Source: Silicimonas algicola (GTDB lineage Bacteria; Pseudomonadota; Alphaproteobacteria; Rhodobacterales; Rhodobacteraceae). Taken from it: 64,000 nucleotides of DNA. The stretch lies in NCBI RefSeq assembly GCF_003148765.1, contig NZ_QGGV01000009.1, positions 62,001-126,000 on the forward strand. The letters run 5' to 3'. A program made the translations under genes and the position numbers. The notes below the pieces were generated by a model. That model worked only from the letters and a program-made list of their open reading frames with translations. It was not told where the DNA came from and ran no database searches. Positions 26,678 through 35,890 of this stretch are shown here, piece by piece; the stretch's first letter is position 1; every line of letters starts with the position of its first letter.

Positions 26678-27622
26678 ATGACTGTCGATCCCTACGAGAC
26701 GCTTGGCCTGACCAAATCCGCCACTGCGGATGACATCAAGAAGGCGTACCGCAAGCTGGTGCGCACCAGCCATCCCGACCTGCATCCCGACGACGCCGGG
26801 GCGGAAGCGCGGTTCAAGGCCATCGCCACCGCCTATGATCTGCTGAAGGATCCCGTCACCCGTGCCCGTTTCGACGCGGGCGAGATCGATGGGGCGGGCG
26901 CTGAACGGCCGCAGCGCCAATACTACCGCGATTTTGCCGATGCCGGAGACAACCCCTACCAGCAACGACGCGGTTTCGAGCGCAACGTCGATCCTGCAGA
27001 CATCTTTGCGGAAATCCTGCGGCAGCGAACACGCCAGGGCGGCGGCGACTTCAACGGTCGCGGGTTTTCCGCGCCCGGCCCTGATTTTCGATATGCGCTA
27101 GAAGTTCCCTTTCTCGACGCCGTTCGTGGAGGCGAAATGCGTCTCACCCTTCCGGAAGGAGGCAGTGTCGCGGTGAAGATCCCCGAGGGGGCGCACGACG
27201 GCCAGACACTGCGCCTGCGCGGAAAGGGGGGGTCGGGCTTTGGGGACGGTGCGCCGGGCGATGCCCTGATAACCCTGTCGGTCCGCCCGCATCCCGTTTT
27301 CAGGCGCGAGGGTGACGATATACTTCTCACCCTGCCCATCACGATCGACGAGGCCATACTCGGGGCAAAAGTCACCGCGCCGACCGTCAAGGGGCCCGTA
27401 AATCTGACGATCCCGAAAGGTGCGAGTTCCGGCCGGGTTCTGCGCCTACGTGGGCGCGGCGTATCACATCCAGGGGGAAAGACCGCCGGGGATCAGCTTG
27501 TGGAACTCAATATCGTGACACCCCCGGAGATCGACGAAGCCTTGCGGGATTTCCTGACCGAATGGCGCAAGACCCATTCCCACGACCCGCGTGTCGATCT
27601 GCTCAGCGAGGCCGCACCATGA
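26678..27622 (+). CDS. cbpA: CbpA-type DnaJ co-chaperone
   Basis: 314 residues. The N-terminal J domain (DPYETLGL, KKAYRKLVRTSHPDLHPDD) contains the HPD triad that activates DnaK. A glycine-rich linker follows (about 115-130), then two C-terminal client-binding domains (ALEVPFLDAVRGGEMRL, VAVKIPEGAHDGQTLRLRGK, LTIPKGASSGRVLRLRGRG) with no zinc finger, as in CbpA rather than DnaJ. It overlaps the next gene by ATGA, and that gene encodes its modulator. Confidence 0.88.
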   Translation: MTVDPYETLGLTKSATADDIKKAYRKLVRTSHPDLHPDDAGAEARFKAIATAYDLLKDPVTRARFDAGEIDGAGAERPQRQYYRDFADAGDNPYQQRRGFERNVDPADIFAEILRQRTRQGGGDFNGRGFSAPGPDFRYALEVPFLDAVRGGEMRLTLPEGGSVAVKIPEGAHDGQTLRLRGKGGSGFGDGAPGDALITLSVRPHPVFRREGDDILLTLPITIDEAILGAKVTAPTVKGPVNLTIPKGASSGRVLRLRGRGVSHPGGKTAGDQLVELNIVTPPEIDEALRDFLTEWRKTHSHDPRVDLLSEAAP

Positions 27623-27966
27623 CCGAACACCTGACTGCGGACGAGGTGCTTGCCGCTGTCCCGGGTCTGACGCACACCCGTCTTGCAGCCTTCGTCGAGT
27701 CCGAGTTGATCACACCGCTGCGCCGAGAGGATGCGGGTGCCCCCGTCCATGTCTTTCGCCGGGTTGATTGCGCCCGCCTGCACCTGATTTTCGATCTGAC
27801 AGAAGGTCTTGAGCTCGACGACGCGGCGCTTGGCGTCGTGATCACGCTCATCGATCAACTTCATGCCACACGCCGCGACCTTCTGGCCATTGCTCGTGCC
27901 GTGGATGCCGAAACACCAGACGTCCGTGCCCGGATCGGTTCGGCAATCGTGCGGTTCGTCAGATGA
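27619..27966 (+). CDS. cbpM: Chaperone modulator CbpM-like protein
   Basis: 115 residues from ATG 27619, which overlaps the cbpA stop (ATGA). Small MerR-like helical protein: ELITPLRREDA, VHVFRRVDCARLHLIFDLTE, LELDDAALGVVITLIDQLH. This pattern and its position behind cbpA match CbpM, which binds the J domain and limits CbpA activity. I am confident in the family mainly because of the pairing. Confidence 0.8.
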   Translation: MTEHLTADEVLAAVPGLTHTRLAAFVESELITPLRREDAGAPVHVFRRVDCARLHLIFDLTEGLELDDAALGVVITLIDQLHATRRDLLAIARAVDAETPDVRARIGSAIVRFVR

Positions 27967-28004
27967 TGCCGGACCCGTGTTCGTGATCCACGCCCGGACC
28001 TTCT

Positions 28005-29591
28005 TTAGTCGACCGCGACCTCGGCGTTCCAAATTCCGAAGCTGCGTCTGCCGTATGTGACCGTGACCGAGGGCGCGTCAGGGAGAGTCCCTACCGGTGC
28101 CACGATCAAACCACGGGGATGCCTGGTCGCCCAAACCTTGACGTCATGGAGCGAGGACGCGTCGTAGATGGGAGAGGTGAGGCGCCCTATGAAGTTGAAC
28201 TCGGCGTTGTAGGGCTTTCCGAGGTAGGCAATGTCCTGGCCATCTCGGCCCGCGAAGTGTCTAGTGAATTCCTGAATATCGTTGTTACGTCCAAGGGCAC
28301 TGGCCCCAATCCAGGCATTCAGAACGGCGAACGTCGACAGTGTCCACAGGGTGATGCCGAACAGCGTCCTTCGGCCAAGAAAGATCACCGTGAGCGCCGC
28401 GTATCCAAGCAGAAGCGCCGCACCGGCAAGAGTGCTGTCCGTAATCCAGATTGAGGTCCATTGGTCCCCGTTTACGAACAGGCCGATGGCAACTCCTGAT
28501 GCTGCCAAGCCAGAGCCGATGACGGCGAGGTTGCTTCTGACCCGAAGCCTTCGGGTCTGCAGGACGCTCGCGAGCAGGATCGACAACGCAGGCAGTTCAG
28601 GAAGAAGGTAATGCACCTGCTTGCTTGCGATCAAACTGAAGAGCAGAAGTGCTCCGGCGACGTGAAGGACCAGCATCCGTACAGCCGGATGTGCGAGTTC
28701 AATTCGCCCCATCGCGCGCCATGCGTCGAGGTTCAGGGACCATGGCAGAAGATAGATCGGCAGCAGCGCCAGGAAGAACCAAGCCGGGCGGGCGTGGTCG
28801 AAGGCGTTCGCCACTCGTCCAGCCGTCTGGGTCCAGAGCAGTTCGTCGCGATAGGCATCGCCGCCAAGCACGAGAGCGGGCAGAAGCCAGGCGGCAGCGA
28901 TGACCGCGCCGATCCCCAGAGCGGACAGCGTTCCCTTGAGCACCGAGGACAGCTTTACGTTTGATGCCCGCCACGCGCCCGAAAACAGCAAGACCGGCAA
29001 CGTGTGGAGAAGTATGACCGGACCCTTCGCGAGTATACCGAGCCCGAGGGCCAGACCGCAGACCAGCCAACCCATGCGCCGGTCCTCGCGCAGGGCTGCC
29101 CATGCGCCGCTAAGGAACAGAAGTGTCATCGCCGTCAGCATCGCGTCGAACATCGTGAGGCCGGCGTAAAGCCCATAGAAGAGCAGCGAGGTCAGCACGG
29201 CGGCTGCGGCGGGGGCAATATCGGGCCGGTCCGGATACAGGCGGCGCGCAAGAACGAAGGTCAGCGGAAGATTGAGGATGGCGAACGCGGGTCCGACAAG
29301 TCGCGCTGCAACTTCCGACACCCCGGTCACCGACCAGACTGCGTTAATCAGCCAGAAGAGCAACGGAGGCTTGTGCGCGTAGGTCTCTCCGTTCTTCGTC
29401 GGGACGAAGTAATCGCCCGAGAGGTGCATCTCCCACGCAACCGAAAGATACCGGGTTTCGTCGATCGGAAGCGCGGGCCGCAGGAGAACGCCACCGACGA
29501 AAACTACCGCCAGAAGTCCAGCAAGGCACCAAACCTGCCACAGGTCCGTGGCGCGTTCGGTTCGCTTATCGAGGTCTTGTGCGAGAAGCAT
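28005..29591 (-). CDS. ArnT-like GT39 glycosyltransferase
   Basis: 528 residues, polytopic. After a first membrane span comes the GT39/ArnT acceptor region: PALPIDETRYLSVAWEMH (DE motif), FVPTKNGETYAHKPPLLFWL, followed by about eleven spans (LTSLLFYGLYAGL, LGILAKGPVILLHTLPVLLF, ASKQVHYLLPELPALSILLA). ArnT-type enzymes transfer a sugar from undecaprenyl phosphate to lipid A or another envelope acceptor on the periplasmic side. The C-terminal 110 residues are soluble. It is encoded opposite to the following PAP2-GT2-LAB_N-GT39 operon. Confidence 0.85.
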   Translation of the reverse strand: MLLAQDLDKRTERATDLWQVWCLAGLLAVVFVGGVLLRPALPIDETRYLSVAWEMHLSGDYFVPTKNGETYAHKPPLLFWLINAVWSVTGVSEVAARLVGPAFAILNLPLTFVLARRLYPDRPDIAPAAAAVLTSLLFYGLYAGLTMFDAMLTAMTLLFLSGAWAALREDRRMGWLVCGLALGLGILAKGPVILLHTLPVLLFSGAWRASNVKLSSVLKGTLSALGIGAVIAAAWLLPALVLGGDAYRDELLWTQTAGRVANAFDHARPAWFFLALLPIYLLPWSLNLDAWRAMGRIELAHPAVRMLVLHVAGALLLFSLIASKQVHYLLPELPALSILLASVLQTRRLRVRSNLAVIGSGLAASGVAIGLFVNGDQWTSIWITDSTLAGAALLLGYAALTVIFLGRRTLFGITLWTLSTFAVLNAWIGASALGRNNDIQEFTRHFAGRDGQDIAYLGKPYNAEFNFIGRLTSPIYDASSLHDVKVWATRHPRGLIVAPVGTLPDAPSVTVTYGRRSFGIWNAEVAVD

Positions 29592-29881
29592 GGTGCCGCG
29601 TCCCTACGCAGCCCGTCTGAGCTGCAACAATCGAAAATTCGCGACATTGCAAAATCGTAATATTTCGGCAAACTGAGTTCAATCTTACCTCCTTAGGTCC
29701 GACTTTGAAGTAGCCGCTTCACTGCGGCTGGAACGGATTCGGGGTGGCGAGTGACACGGACTTCCAACACCAACGGTCTGGCCTGTCCGGATATTACCCT
29801 CGGCCTTGCGGACACTACGACCATTGCGCAGAGCGAGGGGCCGGCCGTATATTCTACGCATATGAAGGCTCGCAACAACAT
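29592..29881. other. Divergent control region of the envelope-modification genes
   Basis: About 290 bases between the minus-strand GT39 gene and the plus-strand PAP2 operon. The A+T-rich part near 29630-29690 is the likely promoter zone. No inverted-repeat operator was clear; the downstream OmpR-type regulator is a natural candidate to bind here. Confidence 0.35.
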
Positions 29882-30562
29882 ATGACTCGCCTGTGGTTCA
29901 TGGCGCTTGTGGCGTCCTGTGTGGTCTTCACACTTGTGCCCCAGGTGGACATCGCGTTTTCATCGCTGTTTTACAGAAACGGCGGCTTTTCCGGCACCGG
30001 ATCAAATGTTCTGGAAGCGGTGAGACAGTCGATCTGGACGGCGTCAATCTGTGTAGCGCTGTTTGCGCTTGTGGGGGCCCTCGTCGCGATTGTGCGCGGC
30101 AGTTTCCTGGGCTCGACCTACCGTATCTGGAACATCGTCGTCGCCGTCTACATCCTCGGCCCTGGCATAGCCGCGAACCTCGTTCTCAAGAGCTATTGGG
30201 GACGAGCGAGGCCTGCGTCCATCACCGAGTTCGGAGGCGCGACCGATTTCACTTCGGCCCTTTGGCCAACAGACCAATGCGAGTGGAACTGCTCGTTCGT
30301 CTCGGGCGAGGCGTCCGGGGCGGCTGCCGCCGCGGTGGCGATCTGGCTCTTGTCGGCGCCTATATCCAGTCCTTGGCTGCGCCGGACCATTCGTGCCTGT
30401 GCCGTTGCCATTCCCATTGTCGGCTCGGCGTTGCGTATCGCGGCGGGACGTCATTTCTTGTCCGATGTCGTTTTCGCTGTCCTCATCGTGACGGGAATTG
30501 CATTGGTCATGCTTAAGTATCGCAGACGCGCGACGGCGGAGGTGACACTTGCTGCAGAATAG
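29882..30562 (+). CDS. PAP2-family lipid phosphatase (LpxE/LpxF-like group)
   Basis: 226 residues from ATG 29882; the frame is open further upstream but the first membrane span (LWFMALVASCVVFTLVP) begins here. PAP2 motifs: KSYWGRARP (C1, KxxxxxxRP form), NCSFVSGEASG (C2, with GEAS instead of PSGH) and RIAAGRHFLSDV (C3 with catalytic H and D). The SGEAS form of C2 occurs in inner-membrane lipid phosphatases acting in the periplasm. It could remove a lipid A or undecaprenyl pyrophosphate phosphate. The next gene starts inside its last codons. Confidence 0.8.
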   Translation: MTRLWFMALVASCVVFTLVPQVDIAFSSLFYRNGGFSGTGSNVLEAVRQSIWTASICVALFALVGALVAIVRGSFLGSTYRIWNIVVAVYILGPGIAANLVLKSYWGRARPASITEFGGATDFTSALWPTDQCEWNCSFVSGEASGAAAAAVAIWLLSAPISSPWLRRTIRACAVAIPIVGSALRIAAGRHFLSDVVFAVLIVTGIALVMLKYRRRATAEVTLAAE

Positions 30563-31313
30563 AGGCTTGCCCCGGGAATTCACGATCGTCATTCCCGCCC
30601 TCAATGAAGAACAGGTCATCGGCGACCTGTTGCGCCGGATCGATGCCGCGCTCGCTGGGCGGAGCTTCGACATCATCGTCGTGGACGACGGATCGGATGA
30701 CGGCACGGCAGCGCAGGTTCTCGCCGGTCCATCGCATTGGCGGGTCATCCAGCATGATGTGCGCGCCGGTCAGTCGGCGGCCATTCACACTGGCGTCGTC
30801 GCCGCTCGCAGCGAACTCATCGTCACGCTCGATGCCGACGGGCAGAACCCACCCGAGGAAATTCCGAAGCTGCTTGCTGCATGGTCGGAAAACAAGGGCA
30901 AGGTCGAACTGGGTTTGGTCGCCGGCCAGCGCATCAAGCGGCAGGACCGTCGGGCAAAGCTGTGGGCATCGCGCGCCGCCAACTTCATTCGGGGCGCTGC
31001 TCTCAAGGATGGAACGCGAGATACGGGCTGCGGGCTGAAGGTCTTTCCGCGAGAGGTGTTTCTGTCACTCCCCTATTTCGACCACATGCACCGTTTCCTA
31101 CCCGCCCTCGTGGTGCGGTCGGGCTTGGTGGTCGTGCATGTGGATGTCGCCCACGCCGCCCGGCAGGGGGGTGTTTCGAAATACACCAACCTGCAGCGCG
31201 CGCTCGTCGGCGTCGTCGATCTGGTTGGCGTCATGTGGTTGATCCGACGTAAAAAAACGACGCATGCGCGCGAACTTCAGAAGGCGCCGGCAAAACTTAG
31301 TAACGTTCAGTGA
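30549..31313 (+). CDS. GT2 polyprenyl-phosphate glycosyltransferase
   Basis: 254 residues from TTG 30549, with GGAGG about 6 nt upstream and a 14-nt overlap with the PAP2 gene. GT-A fold motifs: TIVIPALNEEQVIGDLL, IIVVDDGSDDGT, VTLDADGQNPPEE (DxD-like) and DTGCGLKVF. This is the DPM1/ArnC group that makes polyprenyl-phosphate sugars in the inner leaflet. There are no C-terminal membrane spans except a weak segment (LVGVVDLVGVMWLI). Together with the following ArnT-like gene it forms a donor-plus-transferase pair. Confidence 0.88.
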   Translation: MLQNRGLPREFTIVIPALNEEQVIGDLLRRIDAALAGRSFDIIVVDDGSDDGTAAQVLAGPSHWRVIQHDVRAGQSAAIHTGVVAARSELIVTLDADGQNPPEEIPKLLAAWSENKGKVELGLVAGQRIKRQDRRAKLWASRAANFIRGAALKDGTRDTGCGLKVFPREVFLSLPYFDHMHRFLPALVVRSGLVVVHVDVAHAARQGGVSKYTNLQRALVGVVDLVGVMWLIRRKKTTHARELQKAPAKLSNVQ

Positions 31314-31336
31314 GCGCGAGATAGGAAGGCCACGAA

Positions 31337-31642
31337 ATGTCCGCCATTTACGACTTTCTGGGAGTCACCTCGGCTACCGAGTTGACCTGGGTGGCTATTG
31401 GCCTGGCCGGGCAGCTTCTCTTCACGGCCCGGTTCATCGTCCAGTGGATCGCATCCGAACGTGCCGGTCGATCGACAATACCGATCGCGTTCTGGTGGTT
31501 CTCGATCTGCGGCGGTTTCGTTCTCCTCACCTATGCCATCTATCGCGCCGACCCGGTATTCATCCTCGGTCAAAGCATGGGTGTCTTCATCTACGCGCGG
31601 AATCTCTGGCTGATCCGGCACGAGTCCGTCGTTACGGGATGA
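31337..31642 (+). CDS. LpxB-N-terminal-domain (LAB_N) small membrane protein
   Basis: 101 residues with three membrane spans. Characteristic of the LAB_N family: GLAGQLLFTARFIVQWIASE, PIAFWWFSICGGFVLLTYA, GQSMGVFIYARNLWLI. In fused form this domain precedes lipid A disaccharide synthase; stand-alone copies occur in operons with GT2 and GT39 enzymes and resemble small flippase-type proteins in size. I infer it moves or presents the polyprenyl-phosphate sugar. Its stop overlaps the next start (ATGA). Confidence 0.88.
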   Translation: MSAIYDFLGVTSATELTWVAIGLAGQLLFTARFIVQWIASERAGRSTIPIAFWWFSICGGFVLLTYAIYRADPVFILGQSMGVFIYARNLWLIRHESVVTG

Positions 31643-33021
31643 ACGATCGCGCGGGACTTTTCCTGCTTGTCGGTGTCGTCACCGCGCTCCGGTTGGCCGT
31701 CCTCGCCCTGACGCCGACCGACCTGTTTTATGACGAGGCACAGTACTGGGCCTGGGGACGGGGCTTTGCCTGGGGCTATTTCTCGAAGCCGCCGCTCATC
31801 GCCTGGGTTATCGGGTCGACCACGTCGTTGGCGGGAAGCGACTCCACGTTCTGGGTCCGCGTGGCGGCGCCTCTGTTCCACGGGGCCACAGCCTTGATCC
31901 TCGCGGAATGGATGGGGCGGATCCATCGCCCCGCCGCGCTATGGGTCGCCGCGGTCTACCTGGCCATGCCAGTGCTGGTCATCGGTTCGTGGATGATCTC
32001 GACCGACACGATCATGGCCCCGTTCCTCGCCGCTGCCCTCTGGAGTTGGTGGCGGGCCCTCGAGACGCGCAAATGGCAATTCGGAGCGCTCGCCGGGGCG
32101 CTGGCGGGGATCGCCGTGCTTGCAAAATACGCCGGGGCGTACTTCTGGCTTACGGTGGCCATCGCCGCCTTCTGGCCCGGATTGCGGCCCGTGCCGCGCG
32201 CCCTCGGCGCAGCCTTGCTCGCATTCCTGATCACGATCGCGCCGAACCTTCTCTGGAACGTGCAGAACGGATTGGTCACCCTGTCGCACACCGCTGACAA
32301 TGCCCGCTTGGGCAGCGGCCTTGCAATGGACATAGGCGGTCTTCTGGAGTTTCTCGCCTCCCAGGCTTTCGTCATCGGACCTGTGTTCGCGGTTCTCTGG
32401 CTCGGCGCAGTCAGGCGTTCGCACAGCCGGATCGAGACTTATCTTCTGGTCGCCTCTGTTCCTATCCTTGTCCTCGTTGCCTTCCAGGCTTTGACCGCGA
32501 AGGCCAATGCCAACTGGGCCTTCGCGGCCTACCCCGCCGCTGCGGCTCTGGTCGGGCTTCGGCTGTCGCGCACGGGCCAGACGAAGACCCTTCTTGCCGG
32601 GCTTGGGGTCAATCTGGTTCTGATACTCGCCGTGACGGTGCTTATCGTCAGTCCCGGGCTCGCGCCGAAACTCACCGACCGCTACACGGGTCGAAGCGCC
32701 GTCATGGGTAACATCCTTGCCATCGCACGGGGGCGGCCAATCGCATCGGACGAGCGCGAGATCCTTGCCGACCTGACCTACGCCGCCCGCGACAACAGTG
32801 GGGCCCAGATCCTGGCACGGACCCATTCGGGAGCCCCTCGCCATTGGTACGACATGGCCGCACCCCGGTCTGAGACCACCGCAGTTGCTCTGGTCACCTA
32901 CGCGGCGTCGTACGAGTGCGACGGCGTGTCTATCGCTCCGGAAGCGTCCATCGCGCCCGATCGCGGCGCCTACTCCGGGCGTCACCTCTACCTCTACCAC
33001 CTGCCGTCGAGCTGCCCCTGA
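31639..33021 (+). CDS. ArnT-like GT39 glycosyltransferase, second copy
   Basis: 460 residues with about eleven membrane spans. Typical GT39 entrance: LTPTDLFYDEAQYWAWGRGF (DE motif), WGYFSKPPLIAWVIG, then GSWMISTDTIMAPFLAAALW and LAKYAGAYFWL. Shorter than the copy at 28005-29591, with a periplasmic tail of about 120 residues. Last glycan gene of the operon, coupled by ATGA to the LAB_N gene. It would use the lipid-linked sugar made by the GT2 enzyme. Confidence 0.88.
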   Translation: MNDRAGLFLLVGVVTALRLAVLALTPTDLFYDEAQYWAWGRGFAWGYFSKPPLIAWVIGSTTSLAGSDSTFWVRVAAPLFHGATALILAEWMGRIHRPAALWVAAVYLAMPVLVIGSWMISTDTIMAPFLAAALWSWWRALETRKWQFGALAGALAGIAVLAKYAGAYFWLTVAIAAFWPGLRPVPRALGAALLAFLITIAPNLLWNVQNGLVTLSHTADNARLGSGLAMDIGGLLEFLASQAFVIGPVFAVLWLGAVRRSHSRIETYLLVASVPILVLVAFQALTAKANANWAFAAYPAAAALVGLRLSRTGQTKTLLAGLGVNLVLILAVTVLIVSPGLAPKLTDRYTGRSAVMGNILAIARGRPIASDEREILADLTYAARDNSGAQILARTHSGAPRHWYDMAAPRSETTAVALVTYAASYECDGVSIAPEASIAPDRGAYSGRHLYLYHLPSSCP

Positions 33022-33079
33022 GACGGCGCAACTCCGTCGCCATTCCCATCAGCGCATCATAAGAAAGGAGGAAGTCGGC

Positions 33080-33766
33080 TTGGAACTCGAGAGCATGAAC
33101 ATCCTCCTCATCGAAGACGATGCAGAAACCGCGGCCTATGTGACGTCCGGTTTCCACGAGGAGGGCCACTCGGTCCGGCACGCGGCGAATGGATCAGACG
33201 GCTTCCTCGCGGCGCTCGACGACGACTACGACATTCTCATCGTCGATCGCATGATCCCGAAGCTCGACGGGCTGTCTCTGGTCAAGGCGCTTCGCGACGC
33301 CGGAAACCGGACCCCGGTCATTTTTCTCAGCGCGTTGACCGCGATACGGGATCGGGTCGACGGCCTTCAGGGCGGCGGAGACGATTACCTCTCCAAGCCC
33401 TTCGCCTTCGCAGAGCTTTCGGCTCGTGTTCAGGCATTGGCCAGACGGCCTGCGCTTGCGACGGAAGAGACCGAGTTGCGCACGTCGGACCTGATCGTCG
33501 ATCTGCTGATTCAGAAGGTCACACGGGCAGGTACCGAGATCCGTTTGCAGCCACGGGAGTATCGGCTGCTCTGCTACCTGATGCGGAACGCGGACCGCGT
33601 CGTGACTCGCACGATGCTGCTCGAGTCGGTCTGGGACATCAATTTCGATCCCCGTACGAACGTCGTAGAAACACAGATCAGCCGCCTGCGCGACAAGGTC
33701 GACAAGCCCTTCGACAGGCCGCTAATCCATACCGTGCGCGGATCCGGATATCGTATCCATGGTTGA
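33080..33766 (+). CDS. OmpR/PhoB-family response regulator
   Basis: 228 residues from TTG 33080, which stands 8 nt after AGGAGG; ATG 33095 is in frame but 23 nt away. Receiver domain: LIEDDAE, phosphoacceptor D (LIVDRMIPKLDG), LSKPF with K. Winged-helix output domain from about residue 135 (IRLQPREYRLLCYLMRNA, NVVETQISRLRDKVD, IHTVRGSGYRI). It overlaps the sensor gene by 8 nt. Its place behind the lipid-modification genes suggests it controls them, as PmrA-like regulators do elsewhere. Confidence 0.93.
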   Translation: MELESMNILLIEDDAETAAYVTSGFHEEGHSVRHAANGSDGFLAALDDDYDILIVDRMIPKLDGLSLVKALRDAGNRTPVIFLSALTAIRDRVDGLQGGGDDYLSKPFAFAELSARVQALARRPALATEETELRTSDLIVDLLIQKVTRAGTEIRLQPREYRLLCYLMRNADRVVTRTMLLESVWDINFDPRTNVVETQISRLRDKVDKPFDRPLIHTVRGSGYRIHG

Positions 33767-35177
33767 CCGGAAGATGCGCAGCCTCTGGCTGCGTCGTACC
33801 AGTCGGCGGCTCTCCGTCCAGTATTCGCTTCTCTACACGGGGCTCGTTCTCGTCATTTTCCTTCTCGCGTATTTCGTGTCTCGCTACGAGATGCGGGACT
33901 GGGCGAAGGACTTGATGCGCGACGATGCCGCATCGCTTCAGGTGGTGTTCGACGAAGGCGACTTGGACAGCCTCCGCGCAAGTGTCGAAGCACTGTCGCG
34001 ACTGAGCGCCGCCCGCATGCGGATCTTCGGGCTATTCGATGAAGCAGGCAACGCGATCTCCGGGAAACTGGAGTCGGTGCCCGATGTCAGGTCGAGCACG
34101 CATGTCTCTCTAAGGGAACTCGGCTTGCCGCCGGACCCGTCGGGGGAGGTGGATGGATACTGGGTTCAGATCGACCGGATCGGGCCCTGGACACTGATCC
34201 AGGGCATCAGCGATGAGGTGATCTTCGAACTTCTCGAGGCGCTCGTCGCCGCGCTTGTGTTCGGTTTCGTCTCGCTTCTTGCGCTCGGCCTCTTGCTGGG
34301 AAGCCGCATAGGCCGTCTGACGGAGGATCGCGTCGCCATAATCTCCGACGTTCTGGGACGTGCGTCGTCGGGCGATCTGTCTGCCCGGATCGCGGCGAAG
34401 GATCCTGCTTTCGACGATCTGGGGCAGGTCGAGACGAGGATCGATCACGCGCTTGGGCAGATCGAGTCGCTCGTGACCGCGCAACGCCAAATCACCGTGG
34501 ATGTGGCGCACGACCTGCGTTCGCCGCTCCAGCGACTTCGGCAGAGACTGGAGCGTCTTGCCCCGACCTCGCGGTTTGAAGACGACAAGGCCGCGGGGTT
34601 GGCTGCGATCGACCAGATCGAAAGGACCTTCAACGCACTTCTCACGATCGCCGACCTGGAGCACGGCCAGTCCGCCTTCGACCTCGCCGCCGTGCCAGTC
34701 GGTCCGATGCTGGACGACCTGCGCGATCTCTACGAAGAGGCGGCGGTGATTGCCGGCATGACGTTCGACGTCTCGTCTCCCGGCCCTGACGTCGCCGTCC
34801 TCGGCAATCGCAACCTGCTGCTGCAAATGCTTGGGAACCTCGTCGAGAACGCCATCAAGTATTGCCCGCGCGGCGCGAGGGTCGCGGTGTCGGCGACGTC
34901 CAGGGGTCGGCAGGTCGATTTCACGGTGCGCGACAGCGGGCCCGGCATGGCGGAAGGGTTTCTCCCTCACGCCTACGACCGTTTCTCGCGGGAGGACCCG
35001 TCACGTCATATTCCCGGAAATGGCTTGGGTCTCGCCATGGTGAGGGCAATTGCCATCGGCCATGGAGCGACCGTCACCCTGAACAATCTCGATCCCGGTC
35101 TATGCGTACTTGTGTCCGGACTCTTCAGTTCGAGCGTGAACGAAGCCGCCTTGTTCGAGGGCCGCGTCGCGCGCTAG
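33759..35177 (+). CDS. Membrane sensor histidine kinase
   Basis: 472 residues. TM1 (YSLLYTGLVLVIFLLAYFV), a periplasmic domain of about 130 residues, TM2 (ALVAALVFGFVSLLALGLLL), HAMP-like linker, DHp helix with H-box VDVAHDLRSPLQRLRQ, and a complete ATPase: N-box MLGNLVENAIKYC, G1 RDSGPGMAEG, F-box YDRFSRED, G2 GNGLGLAM. Cognate kinase of the preceding regulator (overlapping genes). The periplasmic part has no extended acidic patch that would clearly mark a PmrB-type metal sensor, so the signal is unknown. Confidence 0.92.
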   Translation: MVDRKMRSLWLRRTSRRLSVQYSLLYTGLVLVIFLLAYFVSRYEMRDWAKDLMRDDAASLQVVFDEGDLDSLRASVEALSRLSAARMRIFGLFDEAGNAISGKLESVPDVRSSTHVSLRELGLPPDPSGEVDGYWVQIDRIGPWTLIQGISDEVIFELLEALVAALVFGFVSLLALGLLLGSRIGRLTEDRVAIISDVLGRASSGDLSARIAAKDPAFDDLGQVETRIDHALGQIESLVTAQRQITVDVAHDLRSPLQRLRQRLERLAPTSRFEDDKAAGLAAIDQIERTFNALLTIADLEHGQSAFDLAAVPVGPMLDDLRDLYEEAAVIAGMTFDVSSPGPDVAVLGNRNLLLQMLGNLVENAIKYCPRGARVAVSATSRGRQVDFTVRDSGPGMAEGFLPHAYDRFSREDPSRHIPGNGLGLAMVRAIAIGHGATVTLNNLDPGLCVLVSGLFSSSVNEAALFEGRVAR

Positions 35178-35209
35178 ATCGTCGGGACATCTCCGGGACA
35201 CTGCGCCTC

Positions 35210-35890
35210 ATGGCCCCCTTCGAGCTCGTGATCTTCGACTGCGACGGCGTCGTCATCGACAGCGAGGCCATCTCGGCACGTATGCTGATCGAGACGTTGG
35301 CGGGCTATCGGGTCGAGGTCGACCGCGCCTATGTCGCGCGCCACTTCCTGGGCCGGAGCTATCCGGTCGTCATGGCGCAGATCCGGACGGATTTCGACAT
35401 CGCCCTGCCGGAGGGGTTCGAGGCTGATTACCGCACCCGGCTTCTGGCCGCCTTCGACAGTGAGCTGACCGTGATGCCGGGCTTCACCGCTGTCCTGAGC
35501 CGTCTCGGCGTGCCCTATTGCCTTGCCACCAGTTCCAGTCCCGAACGCGTGGCGCGCAGCCTGAAGATCGTGAACCTCGAAAAGACCTTCGCGGGCCGCG
35601 TGACGACGTCGAGCGAGGTCGAGCGGGGCAAGCCCGCGCCCGACCTGTTCCTTGCGGCTGCCGGGAAGATGGGTGCGCAGCCCGATCGGTGCCTGGTGAT
35701 CGAGGACAGCTTCGCGGGCATCCGTGCGGGCCTGGCGGCGGGCATGACGGTGTGGCAATTCACCGGCGGCAGCCACTTGACCGGTCTTGAGCTGTTGGAC
35801 GATCCGACGGCGCCTCCCCATGCCAAGATTGATTCGTTCGACGTTTTCTTCGATGGTGCCCGCGGCCTCGAGCGGAGCACTGATCCATGA
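35210..35890 (+). CDS. HAD-superfamily phosphatase (beta-phosphoglucomutase-like)
   Basis: 226 residues. Motif I DCDGVVIDSE with both catalytic Asp residues, motif II ATSSSPERV (S), motif III Lys in RGKPAPDLFL, motif IV VIEDSFAGIRAG. The helical cap after residue 17 is of the PGMB type. It overlaps the SorC-type regulator by ATGA and heads the polyol genes, so it may dephosphorylate a sugar phosphate arising in polyol catabolism; HAD genes are common in smo/mtl operons. Confidence 0.88.
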   Translation: MAPFELVIFDCDGVVIDSEAISARMLIETLAGYRVEVDRAYVARHFLGRSYPVVMAQIRTDFDIALPEGFEADYRTRLLAAFDSELTVMPGFTAVLSRLGVPYCLATSSSPERVARSLKIVNLEKTFAGRVTTSSEVERGKPAPDLFLAAAGKMGAQPDRCLVIEDSFAGIRAGLAAGMTVWQFTGGSHLTGLELLDDPTAPPHAKIDSFDVFFDGARGLERSTDP

